NCBI RefSeq assembly: GCF_026283945.1
Contig: NZ_JAPDPC010000001.1
Coordinates: 744,001-808,000 of the forward strand
Length of the DNA stretch: 64,000 nt
Reading direction: 5' to 3'
Source: Dyella humicola
GTDB lineage: Bacteria; Pseudomonadota; Gammaproteobacteria; Xanthomonadales; Rhodanobacteraceae
In this document: piece by piece, positions 7,429 to 17,268 of the stretch
Numbering within the stretch: position 1 is the first letter of the stretch
Layout of the letters: every line of letters starts with the position of its first letter
The notes under the pieces: model-generated
Seen by the model: the letters and a program-made list of their open reading frames with translations, nothing else
The model's database searches: none
What the model was told of the DNA's origin: nothing
Translations under genes and position numbers: made by a program

Positions 7429-8031
7429 ATGGTGGGCGTCGAGGGGACATATAACGACAAGGTCGTACGGCAATTTGCCGTCATGACCGTGGTGTGGGGC
7501 ATCGTGGGCATGCTGGTGGGGGTGATCATCGCTGCCCAGTTGTATTGGCCCGGTCTCGATTTCGATCTTCCGTGGCTCAGTTATGGCCGTCTCAGGCCAT
7601 TGCATACGAATGCCGTGATCTTCGCTTTTGGTGGCTCGGCGCTATTCGCCACCAGCCTGTATGTGGTCCAGCGCACCTGCCATGTGCGCCTGCTATCGGA
7701 CAAGTTGGCTGCCTTCGTGTTCTGGGGCTGGCAGCTGGTGATCGCGGCCGCGGCGATTACGTTGCCATTAGGCATGACCCAGGGCAAGGAATACGCCGAG
7801 CTCGAATGGCCTATCGACGTCCTCATCACGATCGTCTGGGTCGCTTATGCGGTGCTGTTCTTCGGCACCATCGCCAAGCGCAAGGTCAAGCACATCTACG
7901 TGATCACGCATGATCTCTGCCTGGCGCAGGCGTTCGAACGGCACTTCCGTCTGGTCGATGGCGCGCTTGGCCCTTCATCCACGATGCATGCCACTACGCC
8001 GGAAGCGCCGGTTTTAGAGAGCGCGGTCTGA
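7429..8031 (+). pseudogene. Chimeric remnant: CcoN N-terminus fused in frame to an ABC-ATPase C-terminus
   Basis: 200 codons. Residues 1-158 match the N-terminal third of CcoN, the catalytic subunit of cbb3 cytochrome oxidase. They include [15 protein letters not shown] with the heme-ligand His60, [14 protein letters not shown] and RKVKHIYV. Normal CcoN continues with about 300 more residues carrying the remaining heme and copper ligands. Here, after codon 158 (about 7902), the reading changes to [20 protein letters not shown], which resembles the H-loop and final strand of a LolD/MacB-type ABC ATPase. It cannot work as an oxidase. A deletion joining two loci is the likely cause. AGGAG (7415-7419) precedes the ATG and an FNR box lies upstream, so the frame may still be expressed. 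Confidence 0.75.
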
Positions 8032-8057
8032 TCGGCGCATCCCCGATGGAGTGGCTC

Positions 8058-8966
8058 ATGTCGATGTGGGGAAACCTTGGTCGGCTACCGGGCGTGGCGC
8101 GGCGCGCATGCCTGATCAGGCTGTCGGCGCGTTCGATCGAACGGCTGGCCACGATCACCTGGTGTGTCAAAAGTCTGTGCAATGCCCGCGAGCGTTGGAG
8201 TGGCATCACGCGTTACGAGACGGGGCGCGAGCTCATGTTGCTCGATCCGGCCGACAAGTGGCGTGCGATGACCGGGAAAACGCTGGAGAGCCTGCTCGAC
8301 CGCCGTTTCTATTGCGGCCGGGTGGCGCGGCCCGACGAGGCGTGGCCCGATCTGCGGGAGGTCGCCCAGGCGCTGGCGCGCCAGATCGTGGCGCTCAGAG
8401 GCGACAACCCCAAGCGGCCGGTCATTCTTTCGCCATTCCATTACGTATCGCAGTGCGTCTACGTCTATGTGCTCGACGAGGTGCGCAAAGCGCTGGGGCT
8501 GGAAACCCTGTCGGCGGTGACCGGCGTGTTTGCCGGCGAAGAGATGGTCATGCCCAAGCTGGAGCCGCTATACACGCGCGATGATGGCCAGCGCAACAAT
8601 CTCGGCCTGCGTGTAATCCCGGCCTTGCGGCGGGATGGCGTCGTCGTGCTGTTCGCGGATGCGGCCCCCTACACCATGCACCGATTTCTCATGGAAACCG
8701 TCGACGTGACGGTACTCGGCCGCCCTGGCCGGATTCATGGCGGCGTGTTCCGCATTGGCGCGCGGATGAACACCGTGTTGTTGCCGTTTTATCTGCGCTT
8801 TGCGCGCGGCAGATTTAGTGCGGAAATGTTGGAGGCGGTCGAACTGGCCTCGCCCGACGCACCGCAACAGCTGGCGGACAGGATCAGCATCGCCTTGAAG
8901 AGCAATTACGCACACTGGCTGATGGCCGGGCATCCTTCCATGTACGGGTTTGCGTCCGTCAAATAG
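8058..8966 (+). CDS. LpxL/HtrB-like acyltransferase-superfamily protein
   Basis: About 302 residues. The central part (PVILSPFHYVSQ, then DGVVVLFADAAP, VTVLGRPGRIHGGVFRIG and VLLPFYLRF) follows the pattern of the lysophospholipid acyltransferase superfamily closest to LpxL/HtrB. The family's HX4D/E catalytic pair is not clear: the expected His in SPFHYVSQC is not followed by an acid at the right distance. Function is therefore uncertain. No transmembrane anchor is obvious. ATG 8058 is preferred because GGAG (8048-8051) precedes it; ATG 8046 is an in-frame alternative. It lies just after the ccoN chimera and may have been the partner of the lost ABC transporter. Confidence 0.5.
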   Translation: MSMWGNLGRLPGVARRACLIRLSARSIERLATITWCVKSLCNARERWSGITRYETGRELMLLDPADKWRAMTGKTLESLLDRRFYCGRVARPDEAWPDLREVAQALARQIVALRGDNPKRPVILSPFHYVSQCVYVYVLDEVRKALGLETLSAVTGVFAGEEMVMPKLEPLYTRDDGQRNNLGLRVIPALRRDGVVVLFADAAPYTMHRFLMETVDVTVLGRPGRIHGGVFRIGARMNTVLLPFYLRFARGRFSAEMLEAVELASPDAPQQLADRISIALKSNYAHWLMAGHPSMYGFASVK

Positions 8967-9002
8967 GCGCATCCGGGGCGGGGATGCCGGCGCAGGCTCG
9001 AG

Positions 9003-9030
9003 CAAAAAAAAGGCCGCCCGTGGGCGGCCT
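9003..9030 (-). terminator. Terminator of ahcY
   Basis: AGGCCGCCC (9011-9019) and GGGCGGCCT (9022-9030) form a tight hairpin. Read on the minus strand it is followed by a run of T (A8 at 9004-9011), just after the ahcY stop. It may also slow plus-strand readthrough from the acyltransferase gene. Confidence 0.85.
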
Positions 9031-9060
9031 TTCGATGGATCACACGGACCGTGCCACAGC

Positions 9061-10494
9061 TTAGTAGCGGTAGTGCTCCGGCTTGTACGGACCGTCCACC
9101 GGCACGCCGATATAGGCGGCTTGTTCCGGGGTGAGGCGGGTCAGCTTCACGCCGATCTGCTCCAGGTGCAGGCGGGCCACTTCCTCGTCCAGCTTCTTGG
9201 ACAGGCGGTAGACCTTCTTCTCGTAGGAGTCCTTGTTCGCCCACAGGTCGAGCTGGGCCAGGGTCTGGTTGGAGAAGCTGTTGGACATCACGAAGCTCGG
9301 GTGACCGTGGGCGCAGCCCAGGTTCACCAGGCGGCCTTCAGCCAGCATGTAGATGCTGTGGCCAGACTTCTCGAACGTGTAGCGGTCCACCTGCGGCTTG
9401 ATGTTCTCGCGCGACACACCCTTGGCGGTGTTGAGGCGATCCATCTGGATCTCGTTGTCGAAGTGACCGATGTTGCACACCAGGGCGTTGTTCTTCATCG
9501 CCGCCATGTGCTCCAGCGTGATGATGTCCTTGTTGCCGGTGGTGGTGACATAGATGTCGCCCAGTCCCAGGGTCTCTTCAATGGTGGTGACCTGGAAGCC
9601 TTCCATCGCGGCCTGCAAGGCGTTGATCGGATCGATTTCGGTGACGATCACGCGGGCGCCGAAGCCTTTCAGCGAATGGGCGCAACCCTTGCCGACGTCA
9701 CCGTAGCCGCAGACCACGGCGACCTTGCCTGCGACCATCAGGTCGGTGGCGCGCTTGATGCCGTCGGCCAGCGATTCGCGGCAGCCGTACAGGTTGTCGA
9801 ACTTGGACTTGGTCACCGAGTCGTTGACGTTGATCGCCGGCACCAGCAGCTTGCCGGCTTCGGCCAGCTGATAGAGGCGATGCACCCCGGTGGTGGTTTC
9901 CTCGGACACGCCCTTCCATTCGGCGGCGACCTTCTTGAACCAGCCCGGACGCTCCTTGTGCACGCGCTTGACCAGGTCCTTGATGACCTGCTCTTCGTGG
10001 TTGCCGCTGGGCGTGTTGACCCAGTTGTCGCCGTCTTCCAGCTCGACACCCTTGTGGATGAACAAGGTGGCGTCGCCGCCGTCATCGACGATCAGCTGCG
10101 GGCCCAGTTCACCGGGGTGGGACAGCATGTCCAGCGTGCATTCCCAGTACTCCTCGAGCGACTCGCCCTTCCAGGCGAACACCGGCAGGCCACCGGCAGC
10201 CATCGCGGCAGCGACGTCGTCCTGGGTCGAGAAGATGTTGCACGAGGCCCAGCGCACCGAAGCGCCCAGCTCGCGCAGGGTTTCCGCCAGCACGGCGGTT
10301 TCCTTGGTGACGTGCAACGAACCCGACAAGCGCACGCCCTTCAGCGGCTTTTCCTTGGAGTAGCGGGCTCGGATCTGCATCAGGCCCGGCATTTCCTCTT
10401 CGGCCATGCGGATGCGGCGGCGGCCCAGATCGGCGAGCGAGATGTCGCGGACCTTGTAGTCCTGGTGGGCGGAATCTTTGGTGACTGCGTTCAT
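9061..10494 (-). CDS. ahcY: S-adenosylhomocysteine hydrolase
   Basis: 477 residues. The enzyme splits S-adenosylhomocysteine into adenosine and homocysteine with bound NAD+, removing the product inhibitor of methyltransferases. The substrate-domain motif [13 protein letters not shown], the lysine/aspartate region [13 protein letters not shown] and the Rossmann motif [11 protein letters not shown] are present. The C-terminus KPEHYRY is the family's conserved tail, reaching into the neighbouring active site of the tetramer. The ATG at 10494 follows GGAG and matches the family start. An SAH riboswitch occupies the 5' UTR, so expression should rise when SAH accumulates. It has its own terminator. 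Confidence 0.96.
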   Translation of the reverse strand: MNAVTKDSAHQDYKVRDISLADLGRRRIRMAEEEMPGLMQIRARYSKEKPLKGVRLSGSLHVTKETAVLAETLRELGASVRWASCNIFSTQDDVAAAMAAGGLPVFAWKGESLEEYWECTLDMLSHPGELGPQLIVDDGGDATLFIHKGVELEDGDNWVNTPSGNHEEQVIKDLVKRVHKERPGWFKKVAAEWKGVSEETTTGVHRLYQLAEAGKLLVPAINVNDSVTKSKFDNLYGCRESLADGIKRATDLMVAGKVAVVCGYGDVGKGCAHSLKGFGARVIVTEIDPINALQAAMEGFQVTTIEETLGLGDIYVTTTGNKDIITLEHMAAMKNNALVCNIGHFDNEIQMDRLNTAKGVSRENIKPQVDRYTFEKSGHSIYMLAEGRLVNLGCAHGHPSFVMSNSFSNQTLAQLDLWANKDSYEKKVYRLSKKLDEEVARLHLEQIGVKLTRLTPEQAAYIGVPVDGPYKPEHYRY

Positions 10495-10538
10495 GGCGTA
10501 GCTCCGGATGTTGCGACCAAGAGGTCGCATCGTTAACC

Positions 10539-10663
10539 GGGCGCCGTTACAAATTGAATCCGTCGAGCCTGGCCGGGGAAGGCGAATGCCAGCACGGGAA
10601 AGTGCGGGCTGTAGCGGAAATCTCCGCATTCGACTTGCCAACGGTCGCAGCGCCCCTCAACGG
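10539..10663 (-). promoter_or_regulatory. S-adenosylhomocysteine (SAH) riboswitch
   Basis: On the minus strand the leader reads CCGTTGAGGGGCGCTGC, an extended arm, CCAGGCTCGACGG, a short A/T-rich linker and AACGGCGCCC. These are the conserved blocks of the SAH aptamer. P1 pairs CCGTTGAG (10656-10663) with CTCGACGG (10560-10567). The pseudoknot helix pairs GGGCGC with GCGCCC (10539-10544), a compensatory change from the GAGCGC/GCGCTC of known examples. The 3' end lies 44 bp before the ahcY ATG. SAH aptamers act as ON switches, which fits an SAH-degrading enzyme. Confidence 0.9.
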
Positions 10664-10671
10664 GACCTGTG

Positions 10672-10677
10672 AGTATA
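10672..10677 (-). promoter_or_regulatory. -10 element of the ahcY promoter
   Basis: TATACT on the minus strand. A start site about 7 bp downstream would place the first transcribed bases at the 5' end of the SAH aptamer. No good -35 is visible at 16-18 bp. Confidence 0.5.
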
Positions 10678-10871
10678 GCGTCAGAGAGGAATGGGTTCTG
10701 CCCCCCGGTGGCGATGTCGGGCTTTGGCGCCAGCCATGGTTGATGGCCTTGGCCCGGGGAGGGCGGCAGCGTTAAAGGCGCAAGTTATTGCGACAAGACG
10801 CCAGCGACGCGCTGATGTCGCGGGAGATGGTGTAAGACCAAAGGCCAATTCTCTAGGTGGCCAAAAACTAC

Positions 10872-10951
10872 CCCCTCCCGTCCCCCTTGCGGGCAGGGGG
10901 AGGGGCCAAAAGCATGCCCGCACCACTCCCTCCCCTGCTCGCAGGGGAGGG
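10872..10951. repeat. GC-rich palindromic intergenic repeats upstream of ppc
   Basis: Two hairpins lie in the gap between ahcY and ppc. CCCTCCCCTGC (10928-10938) pairs perfectly with GCAGGGGAGGG (10941-10951) across a 2-nt loop. An imperfect partner upstream pairs TCCCCCT (10881-10887) with AGGGGGA (10895-10901). Such C/G-rich palindromes are typical extragenic repeats of high-GC xanthomonads. No other copy was noticed in the window. The rest of the roughly 450-bp gap (10680-11123) shows nothing else. Confidence 0.55.
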
Positions 10952-11123
10952 TTGGGGAGGGGGGGCTTTTGACTACACGGAAATGTTCAACACGCCCTAA
11001 GGAAACGGAGCGATTTGCGCCCCGTTTTCGTTCAAGGGAAAGGATGGTTTTGTGGCAGTGCACAAATGGATGGGGCTTCGGGTAGTCTTGGACGTCCAGA
11101 CATCCAATTCTCTCCAGGCATCG

Positions 11124-13829
11124 ATGAACCAGTACCGCAGTCCTGAGTTCGCCCCGCACGAATCCCCGTTGCGCGAAGACGTCCGCCGCCTCGGCACCCT
11201 GGTCGGCAACATGCTGGCCGAGCAGGTTTCACCGGCCTTCCTCGACGAAGTGGAACGCATCCGCATGGCCGCCATCGCGCGTCGCCACGAGGGCGCGCCG
11301 TTGGCCTTGTTGGCTGACTTGCTGAGCGGCCTGGAGACGGCGCGTGCCGAGGCGCTGGCGCGCGCCTTTGCCACCTATTTCCAGGCGGTAAACATTGCCG
11401 AACGCGTCCATCGCATTCGTCGCCGGCGCGACTACCAGCGCGAAGGTGGTGCCCCTCAGCCCGAATCCTTGCTCGATGCGCTGACGCAGTTGAAGGCACA
11501 AGGTGTGGAAGTAGGTGAGTTGCTTGAGTGGTTGGGACGGTTGCAAGTGGAACCAGTTTTTACCGCGCATCCCACCGAGGCGGTGCGTCGTTCCCTGCTC
11601 GAGAAAGAACAATCCATCGTGCGTGCGCTGGTCGACAACTTCGATCCCACGCGAACCCCGCAAGAGCGCAAGGAGGACGAAGATCGCATCTTCATGGCGC
11701 TCAACGCGGGCTGGCAGACGGCCGAAGCGTCGCCGGTAAGTCCTACCGTGCAGGACGAACATCACCACGTCGGCTTTTATCTGGCCAACCCTGTCTATCG
11801 CATCGTGCCGGCCCTGTATGAGTCACTCGCGGACGCGCTGCAGGCGGTTTATGGCGTAGCGGTACCGCTGCCGCGTCTGCTGAGTTTCGCCACCTGGGTG
11901 GGTGGTGACATGGATGGCAATCCAAACGTGGGCGCCAGCACCATTGCAGCCAGCCTGGCCACGCAGCGCGCGCACGTGCTGGAGCATTACATCGAAGACA
12001 TCGCCGGACTGGGTCGCCTGCTCAGCCAGACCGAGGGGCGGGTGGCGGTGGATGAATCGCTGGCGCTGCGGCTGGCTGACTATCGCGTGCGCTTTCCCGA
12101 GGCAGCAGCCAAGGTTCGCCCACGTCATGCGGACATGCCATATCGCGGCCTGCTGACGGTGATCGGTGCACGGCTGGAAGCGACCCATGATGATGACCAT
12201 CCGGAAGGCTATACATCGGTTCGCGAACTTCTCGACGACCTGCACCTGATCGCCTTGAGCCTGGTGGATCATCGCGGCCTGCATGCCGGTGCCTATGCCG
12301 TGCAGCGACTGATCTGGCGTGTGCGCACCTTTGGCTTCCATCTGGCCAGGCTGGACGTGCGGCAAGACTCGCGCGTGCACGACGATGCGCTGGCAAGCCT
12401 GCTCGGCGACAGTGAGTGGGCGAAACGTGATACGGCGGAGCGCGTGCTTCGCCTGCGCCCCATTGCAGGCGGCCAAACCAAGCTCGATACCAGCGATGAG
12501 CCGACCGCGATCGCCTTGTACGACGTCTTCTCCACCTTGGGCGATGCGCGTCGACGCTATGGCACACATGCCCTGGGCCTGTACATCATCAGCATGGCGC
12601 GTTCAGCAGCCGACGTGCTCGCCGTGCTGGCGCTGGCACGCTACGGTGGACTGATCCAGGACGGCAAAGTGCCGCTGGACATCGCGCCGTTATTCGAAAC
12701 GGTGGACGATCTCACCAATGCACCCGCTACGTTGCGCGACTTGCTCGACGATCCGGTGTATCGCTTGCATCTCGCCTCGCGCGGGGATCGCCAGTGGGTG
12801 ATGCTGGGCTACTCCGACAGCGGCAAGGATGGCGGCACGCTCGCTTCGCGCTGGGGTCTGCAGCGCGCCCAGGTGGAGTTACTCGATGTGGCGTCGGCTG
12901 CAGGTATCCGACTGTCGTTCTTCCATGGTCGCGGCGGCTCCGCCAGCCGTGGTGGTTCGCGCATCGCACCGGCGTTGATGTCTTCACCGCGCGGTTCGGT
13001 GGCGGGTGTGTTGCGCATCACCGAGCAAGGCGAGGTGATTCATCGCAAATACGGTATCCGCGCCTTGGCGCTGCGCAATCTCGAACAGACCGTGAGTGCC
13101 GTACTGCGCGCGTCCCTGCGGCCACGCACGGAAGAGCTCCGCGAGGGTGAGTGGCGTACGCGCATGAGCCAACTGGCCACGCGCAGCCGCGAGCACTACC
13201 GCGCCTTCGTCGACCGCGAAGGCTTCGTGGATTATTTCCGCGCCGCCACGCCGATCGATGTGATCGAGCGCATGACCCTGGGTTCTCGCCCTTCGCGCCG
13301 CCGCAGCATGCGCGGCGTGCAGGATTTGCGCGCCATTCCGTGGGTGTTCGCGTGGACGCAATGCCGTTCGATCTTGCCGGGCTGGTACGGTCTCGGTACG
13401 GCGCTGGAGCAGGGCGTCGCGCTGTTCGGCGAACAGGAGATGGCGGAGATGGCTCGCGACTGGCCGTTCTTCGCCAATATGCTCGACGATGTGGCCATGG
13501 TGCTGGCCAAATGCGACCTGGATATTGCCGAGGCATTTTCGCGATTGGCCGGTCCGCTGCACGAGCCGTTCTTCGCCTTGATCCGCGACGAGTTCGAACG
13601 CACGCAGCGCTGGCTGATCCGCCTCAAGCGAACCGACCAGCTATTGCAGAACGAGCCGCGTCTGGCCGTCTCGATCGGCCTGCGCAATCCCTATATTGAC
13701 CCGATGAGCCTGTTGCAGCTGGATCTGCTGCGACGCTGGCGCGCCGGCGGTGAAGCGGATGAGGCGCTGCTTGGCGCCCTGGTGGCGTGCGTCAATGGCG
13801 TCTCGCAGGGCTTGCAGAACACGGGTTGA
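11124..13829 (+). CDS. ppc: Phosphoenolpyruvate carboxylase
   Basis: 901 residues from the chosen ATG. It fixes bicarbonate onto PEP to form oxaloacetate, refilling the TCA cycle. The catalytic-His motif VFTAHPTEA lies near residue 150. [10 protein letters not shown] and the mobile-loop motif [12 protein letters not shown] lie near 570-605, and [18 protein letters not shown] follows. The C-terminus [11 protein letters not shown] is the conserved end that carries the allosteric aspartate/malate site. A GTG at 11052 with AAGGA upstream is an alternative start that would add 24 non-conserved residues. The gene stands alone. Confidence 0.95.
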   Translation: MNQYRSPEFAPHESPLREDVRRLGTLVGNMLAEQVSPAFLDEVERIRMAAIARRHEGAPLALLADLLSGLETARAEALARAFATYFQAVNIAERVHRIRRRRDYQREGGAPQPESLLDALTQLKAQGVEVGELLEWLGRLQVEPVFTAHPTEAVRRSLLEKEQSIVRALVDNFDPTRTPQERKEDEDRIFMALNAGWQTAEASPVSPTVQDEHHHVGFYLANPVYRIVPALYESLADALQAVYGVAVPLPRLLSFATWVGGDMDGNPNVGASTIAASLATQRAHVLEHYIEDIAGLGRLLSQTEGRVAVDESLALRLADYRVRFPEAAAKVRPRHADMPYRGLLTVIGARLEATHDDDHPEGYTSVRELLDDLHLIALSLVDHRGLHAGAYAVQRLIWRVRTFGFHLARLDVRQDSRVHDDALASLLGDSEWAKRDTAERVLRLRPIAGGQTKLDTSDEPTAIALYDVFSTLGDARRRYGTHALGLYIISMARSAADVLAVLALARYGGLIQDGKVPLDIAPLFETVDDLTNAPATLRDLLDDPVYRLHLASRGDRQWVMLGYSDSGKDGGTLASRWGLQRAQVELLDVASAAGIRLSFFHGRGGSASRGGSRIAPALMSSPRGSVAGVLRITEQGEVIHRKYGIRALALRNLEQTVSAVLRASLRPRTEELREGEWRTRMSQLATRSREHYRAFVDREGFVDYFRAATPIDVIERMTLGSRPSRRRSMRGVQDLRAIPWVFAWTQCRSILPGWYGLGTALEQGVALFGEQEMAEMARDWPFFANMLDDVAMVLAKCDLDIAEAFSRLAGPLHEPFFALIRDEFERTQRWLIRLKRTDQLLQNEPRLAVSIGLRNPYIDPMSLLQLDLLRRWRAGGEADEALLGALVACVNGVSQGLQNTG

Positions 13830-14028
13830 CGGCGTGCCCGGCTCGACTATGGGCGAGACGGACAGGCGGCTGCATTGATCGGATTTTCCGCACACCTGTC
13901 TCGCTATCGTCTTTCGGCATCGAGAGGTCTCGGATGTCATGCCGCCACGTCCGCAACATGGCGGCTCGGGTCTTGTCGTTGACCTCGATCATCCCCGTCA
14001 GGAGATGACCCCAAGGACGAGGTACGCC

Positions 14029-15021
14029 ATGATCGATTTGTACAAGCTGCACTGGTCGCATTACGTTGAAAAGGTGCGCTGGGCACTGGATTTCAAGCGG
14101 CTGCCCTGGCGCGGTATCGACATCGTGGCCTTCACCAAGAAGGAGATGCGCGGCTTCGACTGCGCGCAAACCGTGCCGCTGATCCACGACACGTCGACTG
14201 GCGTGGCGATCAGCGATTCATCGCCGATCATTCGTTATCTGGAAGACACCTATCCAGAGCGTCCGTTGTTTCCCGCCGATTCGTCCGAGCGCGAGCGTGT
14301 CTGGCAATGGATGTTGCGGCTCGACTCGACCCTGGGTCTGTACGCGCGCCGTCTAGGCTATAGCCAGATCATCATGGAATGTCCGCAAACACTGGCCCAA
14401 TTGTTTTTGCCCAATTTTTTCGGCGGCCTGTTCGCGCGGCGCGGTTGGCGTGTGCTGGCCTCGCACGTCGTCGGCATGATGCTGACCTTGCGCTTTCGCT
14501 TTCATCACAATCGGCAGGACCGCATCTACGAACAACTCGAGGCACTGCTGATTCCCGTGGCGCGTTTGCTTGACCGTGCGGGTTTCCTGGTGGGTGGACA
14601 GTTCACCGCGGCAGACCTGACCCTGGCCTCGCTGCTGCGGCCATTGCGTGTCGTGCCGCACTTCAGCCACCACCCTTCGTTGCAATCGTTGTTCGTGTGG
14701 CAGGAGCAATTGTTCCGCATCCAGGGGCGGGATGTGACCTTTCCCTACGAAGACGCGATCCGGGCGCAACGCCAGCGCAGCGGCACCATGCGCTGGCGGG
14801 TGAGCTGGATGCAGGCGCCCGACGACCTGCATGCTGCACCTGTCGACGGCGAGACTTTGCATGTGGCCGGGAATGACCAGCAGCCAGTAAGCAGCTGGAC
14901 GGTGTTGCTAGGACTGCCGGCCTATCTGAAGTTGCGCTGGTTCAGCGGCGTCAAGAAGTTGCCCTATAAGCCTGCAGCTTATCTGGGCATCAGCCGTTCC
15001 CGCGTTCTTCACGGCGCCTGA
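14029..15021 (+). CDS. Glutathione S-transferase-like protein
   Basis: 330 residues. The N-terminal thioredoxin-like domain (MIDLYKLHWSHYVEKVRWALDFK, with VPLIHDTSTGVAISDSSPIIRYLED near 45-70) matches GST_N; the last stretch is the glutathione gamma-glutamyl contact. A helical C-terminal domain follows, with AGFLVGGQFTAADLTLASLLRPL (about 184-206). The protein is longer than usual for GSTs (about 200-220 residues), with an extra region of some 100 residues after the helical domain. Substrate unknown. The ATG at 14029 gives the canonical GST N-terminus and has GAGG upstream. Confidence 0.8.
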   Translation: MIDLYKLHWSHYVEKVRWALDFKRLPWRGIDIVAFTKKEMRGFDCAQTVPLIHDTSTGVAISDSSPIIRYLEDTYPERPLFPADSSERERVWQWMLRLDSTLGLYARRLGYSQIIMECPQTLAQLFLPNFFGGLFARRGWRVLASHVVGMMLTLRFRFHHNRQDRIYEQLEALLIPVARLLDRAGFLVGGQFTAADLTLASLLRPLRVVPHFSHHPSLQSLFVWQEQLFRIQGRDVTFPYEDAIRAQRQRSGTMRWRVSWMQAPDDLHAAPVDGETLHVAGNDQQPVSSWTVLLGLPAYLKLRWFSGVKKLPYKPAAYLGISRSRVLHGA

Positions 15022-15108
15022 AAACGGCTGCGTGCCTATCGAGATCCCGAACGATCGTGTGCACAACAGCAGCGGCGCGGTAGCGCCGATGCTATTGTCA
15101 TCGGAGGA

Positions 15109-16980
15109 TCAGCCGTCCAGTTCGGACCAGCGTGCGTAGGCGCCGTCGAGCTCGGCTTGCACGGAGGCCAGTGCTTCGTTGGCCTTGACGATGGTGGCGC
15201 TGTCCTGCTGGAAAAACGAGGGATCGTTCATCGCCTCGCTGCGCGTGGCGATATCGGTTTCCAACTGCTCGATACGCAACGGTAACTGCTCCAGTTCGCG
15301 CTGCTCCTTGAAGCTGAGCTTGCGTTTTGCCGGCGTTGCGGCGGGAGCGGGGTCATTGCGGGTCAGGCCAGGTTTTGCGGCTGCAGCCGCCACGGCCTGC
15401 GCGGCCGCTGGGCGCTGCCACAGCCAATCGCTGTAACCGCCTATGTACTCGCCGATCTGGCCATGGCCCTCCAGCACCAAAGTGCTCGACACGACGTTGT
15501 CGAGGAACGCTCGGTCATGCGATACGAGCAGCAAGGTGCCTTGATAGTCGGTGAGCAGTTCTTCCAGCAGCTCGAGTGTCTCCACGTCGAGATCGTTGGT
15601 CGGTTCGTCCATCACCAGCAGGTTGGACGGCTGGGCGAACAGCTTGGCCAGCAACAGGCGGTTGCGCTCACCACCGGACAGTCGAGTGATCGGTGCGCGC
15701 GCACGTTCGGGCGAGAACAGGAAATCCTGCAGGTAGCCGATGATGTGCTTGCGGCTGCCGTTCAATTCGATGAAGTCGCGGCCTTCGGCCACGTTGTCCA
15801 GCGCGTTGAGTTTGTCGTTGAGTTGCAGGCGGTGCTGGTCGAAGTAGGCGATCTGGATACCGGTGCCGAGCGTGGCGTGGCCGCGTTGCGGCTTGAGCTC
15901 GCCCAGCATGATCTTCAACAGCGTGCTCTTGCCGGCGCCGTTCGGCCCGATGATGCCGATGCGATCGCCGCGCATGACGGTCGTGGTCAGATTATCGATC
16001 AGCACGCGGCCGTCATAGGCCTGGTGCACGTGTTCAAGATCGATCACCTTCTTGCCCGAGGCCTGGGCACTGGCGGCGGTCATCTTGACGTTGCCGCTGA
16101 GGTTGCGCCGTTCGGCGCGCTCAACGCGCAGCGCTTTCAATGCACGCACGCGGCCTTCGTTGCGCGTGCGTCGGGCCTTGATGCCCTGGCGGATCCACAC
16201 TTCTTCCTGGGCCAGCTTCTTGTCGAACAGCGCATTCGCCTGCGCTTCGGCATGCAGGCGTTCTTCGCGACGACGCAGGTAATTTTCGTAGTCGCCCGGC
16301 CAGTCGGTGAGCTGGCCGCGGTCGATTTCGACGATGCGGGTCGCCAATGCGCGCAGAAAGCTGCGGTCATGGGTGACGAAGATGATGCTGCCGTCGAACT
16401 GCTTGAGGAAGGTTTCCAGCCAGCCGATGGCTTCGATATCGAGATGGTTGGTCGGTTCGTCCAGCAGCAGTACGTCGGGCTTGCGCACCAGCGCTTGCGC
16501 CAGCAGCACGCGGCGCTTCATGCCGCCGGAGAGTGCGGCAAAATCAGTGTCGGCAGGCAGCTCGAGTTTGGTCAGCACCTCGGTGACGCGACGATCGAGA
16601 TCCCAGCCGTGCTGCGCCTCGATCTGGGTCTGCACGTCGCCCAGCGCATCGAAGTCGCCTTCGTGCAGGAGGTGGTGGTAGCGCGCCAGCAGATGGCCGA
16701 GATCGCCGAGCCCTTCGGACACGACGTCGAACACGGTGCCCTCAGTACCCTGCGGCACCTCCTGGGCCATGCGGGCAACCACGATGCCGTTCTGTATACG
16801 AAGCTCGCCATCGTCCGGCTTGAGCTCGCCGGCGATCAGCTTCATCAGGGTGGATTTGCCTTCGCCATTACGGCCGACGATGCAGACGCGCTCGTTACGT
16901 TCGATCGAAAGATCAACATGTTCGAGCAGGAGGGGGCCGCCGATGCTGAAATCGACGCGCTGAAGTTGGATTAGGGACAT
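15109..16980 (-). CDS. uup: ABC-F ATPase Uup
   Basis: 623 residues, a soluble protein with two ABC domains and no membrane segment. Domain 1 has Walker A GRNGEGKST, signature LSGGMKRRV and Walker B VLLLDEPTNHLD. A charged linker (ABC-F arm, about 235-310) follows. Domain 2 has GPNGAGKST, LSGGERNRL and LLVMDEPTNDLD. A C-terminal coiled coil (about 545-623) is characteristic of Uup. ABC-F proteins act on the ribosome, and Uup also affects transposon excision and branched DNA. The Glu in GRNGEGKST, where Ala is usual, is a minor oddity. Confidence 0.9.
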   Translation of the reverse strand: MSLIQLQRVDFSIGGPLLLEHVDLSIERNERVCIVGRNGEGKSTLMKLIAGELKPDDGELRIQNGIVVARMAQEVPQGTEGTVFDVVSEGLGDLGHLLARYHHLLHEGDFDALGDVQTQIEAQHGWDLDRRVTEVLTKLELPADTDFAALSGGMKRRVLLAQALVRKPDVLLLDEPTNHLDIEAIGWLETFLKQFDGSIIFVTHDRSFLRALATRIVEIDRGQLTDWPGDYENYLRRREERLHAEAQANALFDKKLAQEEVWIRQGIKARRTRNEGRVRALKALRVERAERRNLSGNVKMTAASAQASGKKVIDLEHVHQAYDGRVLIDNLTTTVMRGDRIGIIGPNGAGKSTLLKIMLGELKPQRGHATLGTGIQIAYFDQHRLQLNDKLNALDNVAEGRDFIELNGSRKHIIGYLQDFLFSPERARAPITRLSGGERNRLLLAKLFAQPSNLLVMDEPTNDLDVETLELLEELLTDYQGTLLLVSHDRAFLDNVVSSTLVLEGHGQIGEYIGGYSDWLWQRPAAAQAVAAAAAKPGLTRNDPAPAATPAKRKLSFKEQRELEQLPLRIEQLETDIATRSEAMNDPSFFQQDSATIVKANEALASVQAELDGAYARWSELDG

Positions 16981-17268
16981 CCGCCTATTCTAGGCGATGC
17001 GCCCCCGTGTTCGATCGATAGGCTGGCTTTAACGGCGAATTTATGGCGCCTGTGGGGCTTAATGCAGTAGTTTTACCGACTTAAGCTTCGGCCGTACCTG
17101 CCGAACTCCTCGCTGCGAAACGGCTTTGCGGGCCCGCTCTTCGAGCCCGCTCCGGAGCGTTGCGATCTTCCAAAGACCATGTCAGGGGAAATAACCCTTG
17201 AATAACATGGCATTATGTTGTCAAATTTATCCATTATCTAGGTGCCGATGGCGGCGCGAGGGGTCAGG

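Noticed and set aside
8950-10536. 528-codon plus-strand frame opposite ahcY
   Set aside because: Antisense to a full-length ahcY with its riboswitch and terminator in register. No ribosome binding site or domain.
15463-16974. 503-codon plus-strand frame opposite uup
   Set aside because: Antisense to the ABC-F ATPase, which has both sets of Walker motifs. Composition is His/Gln/Val-rich, typical of mirrored GC-rich coding sequence.
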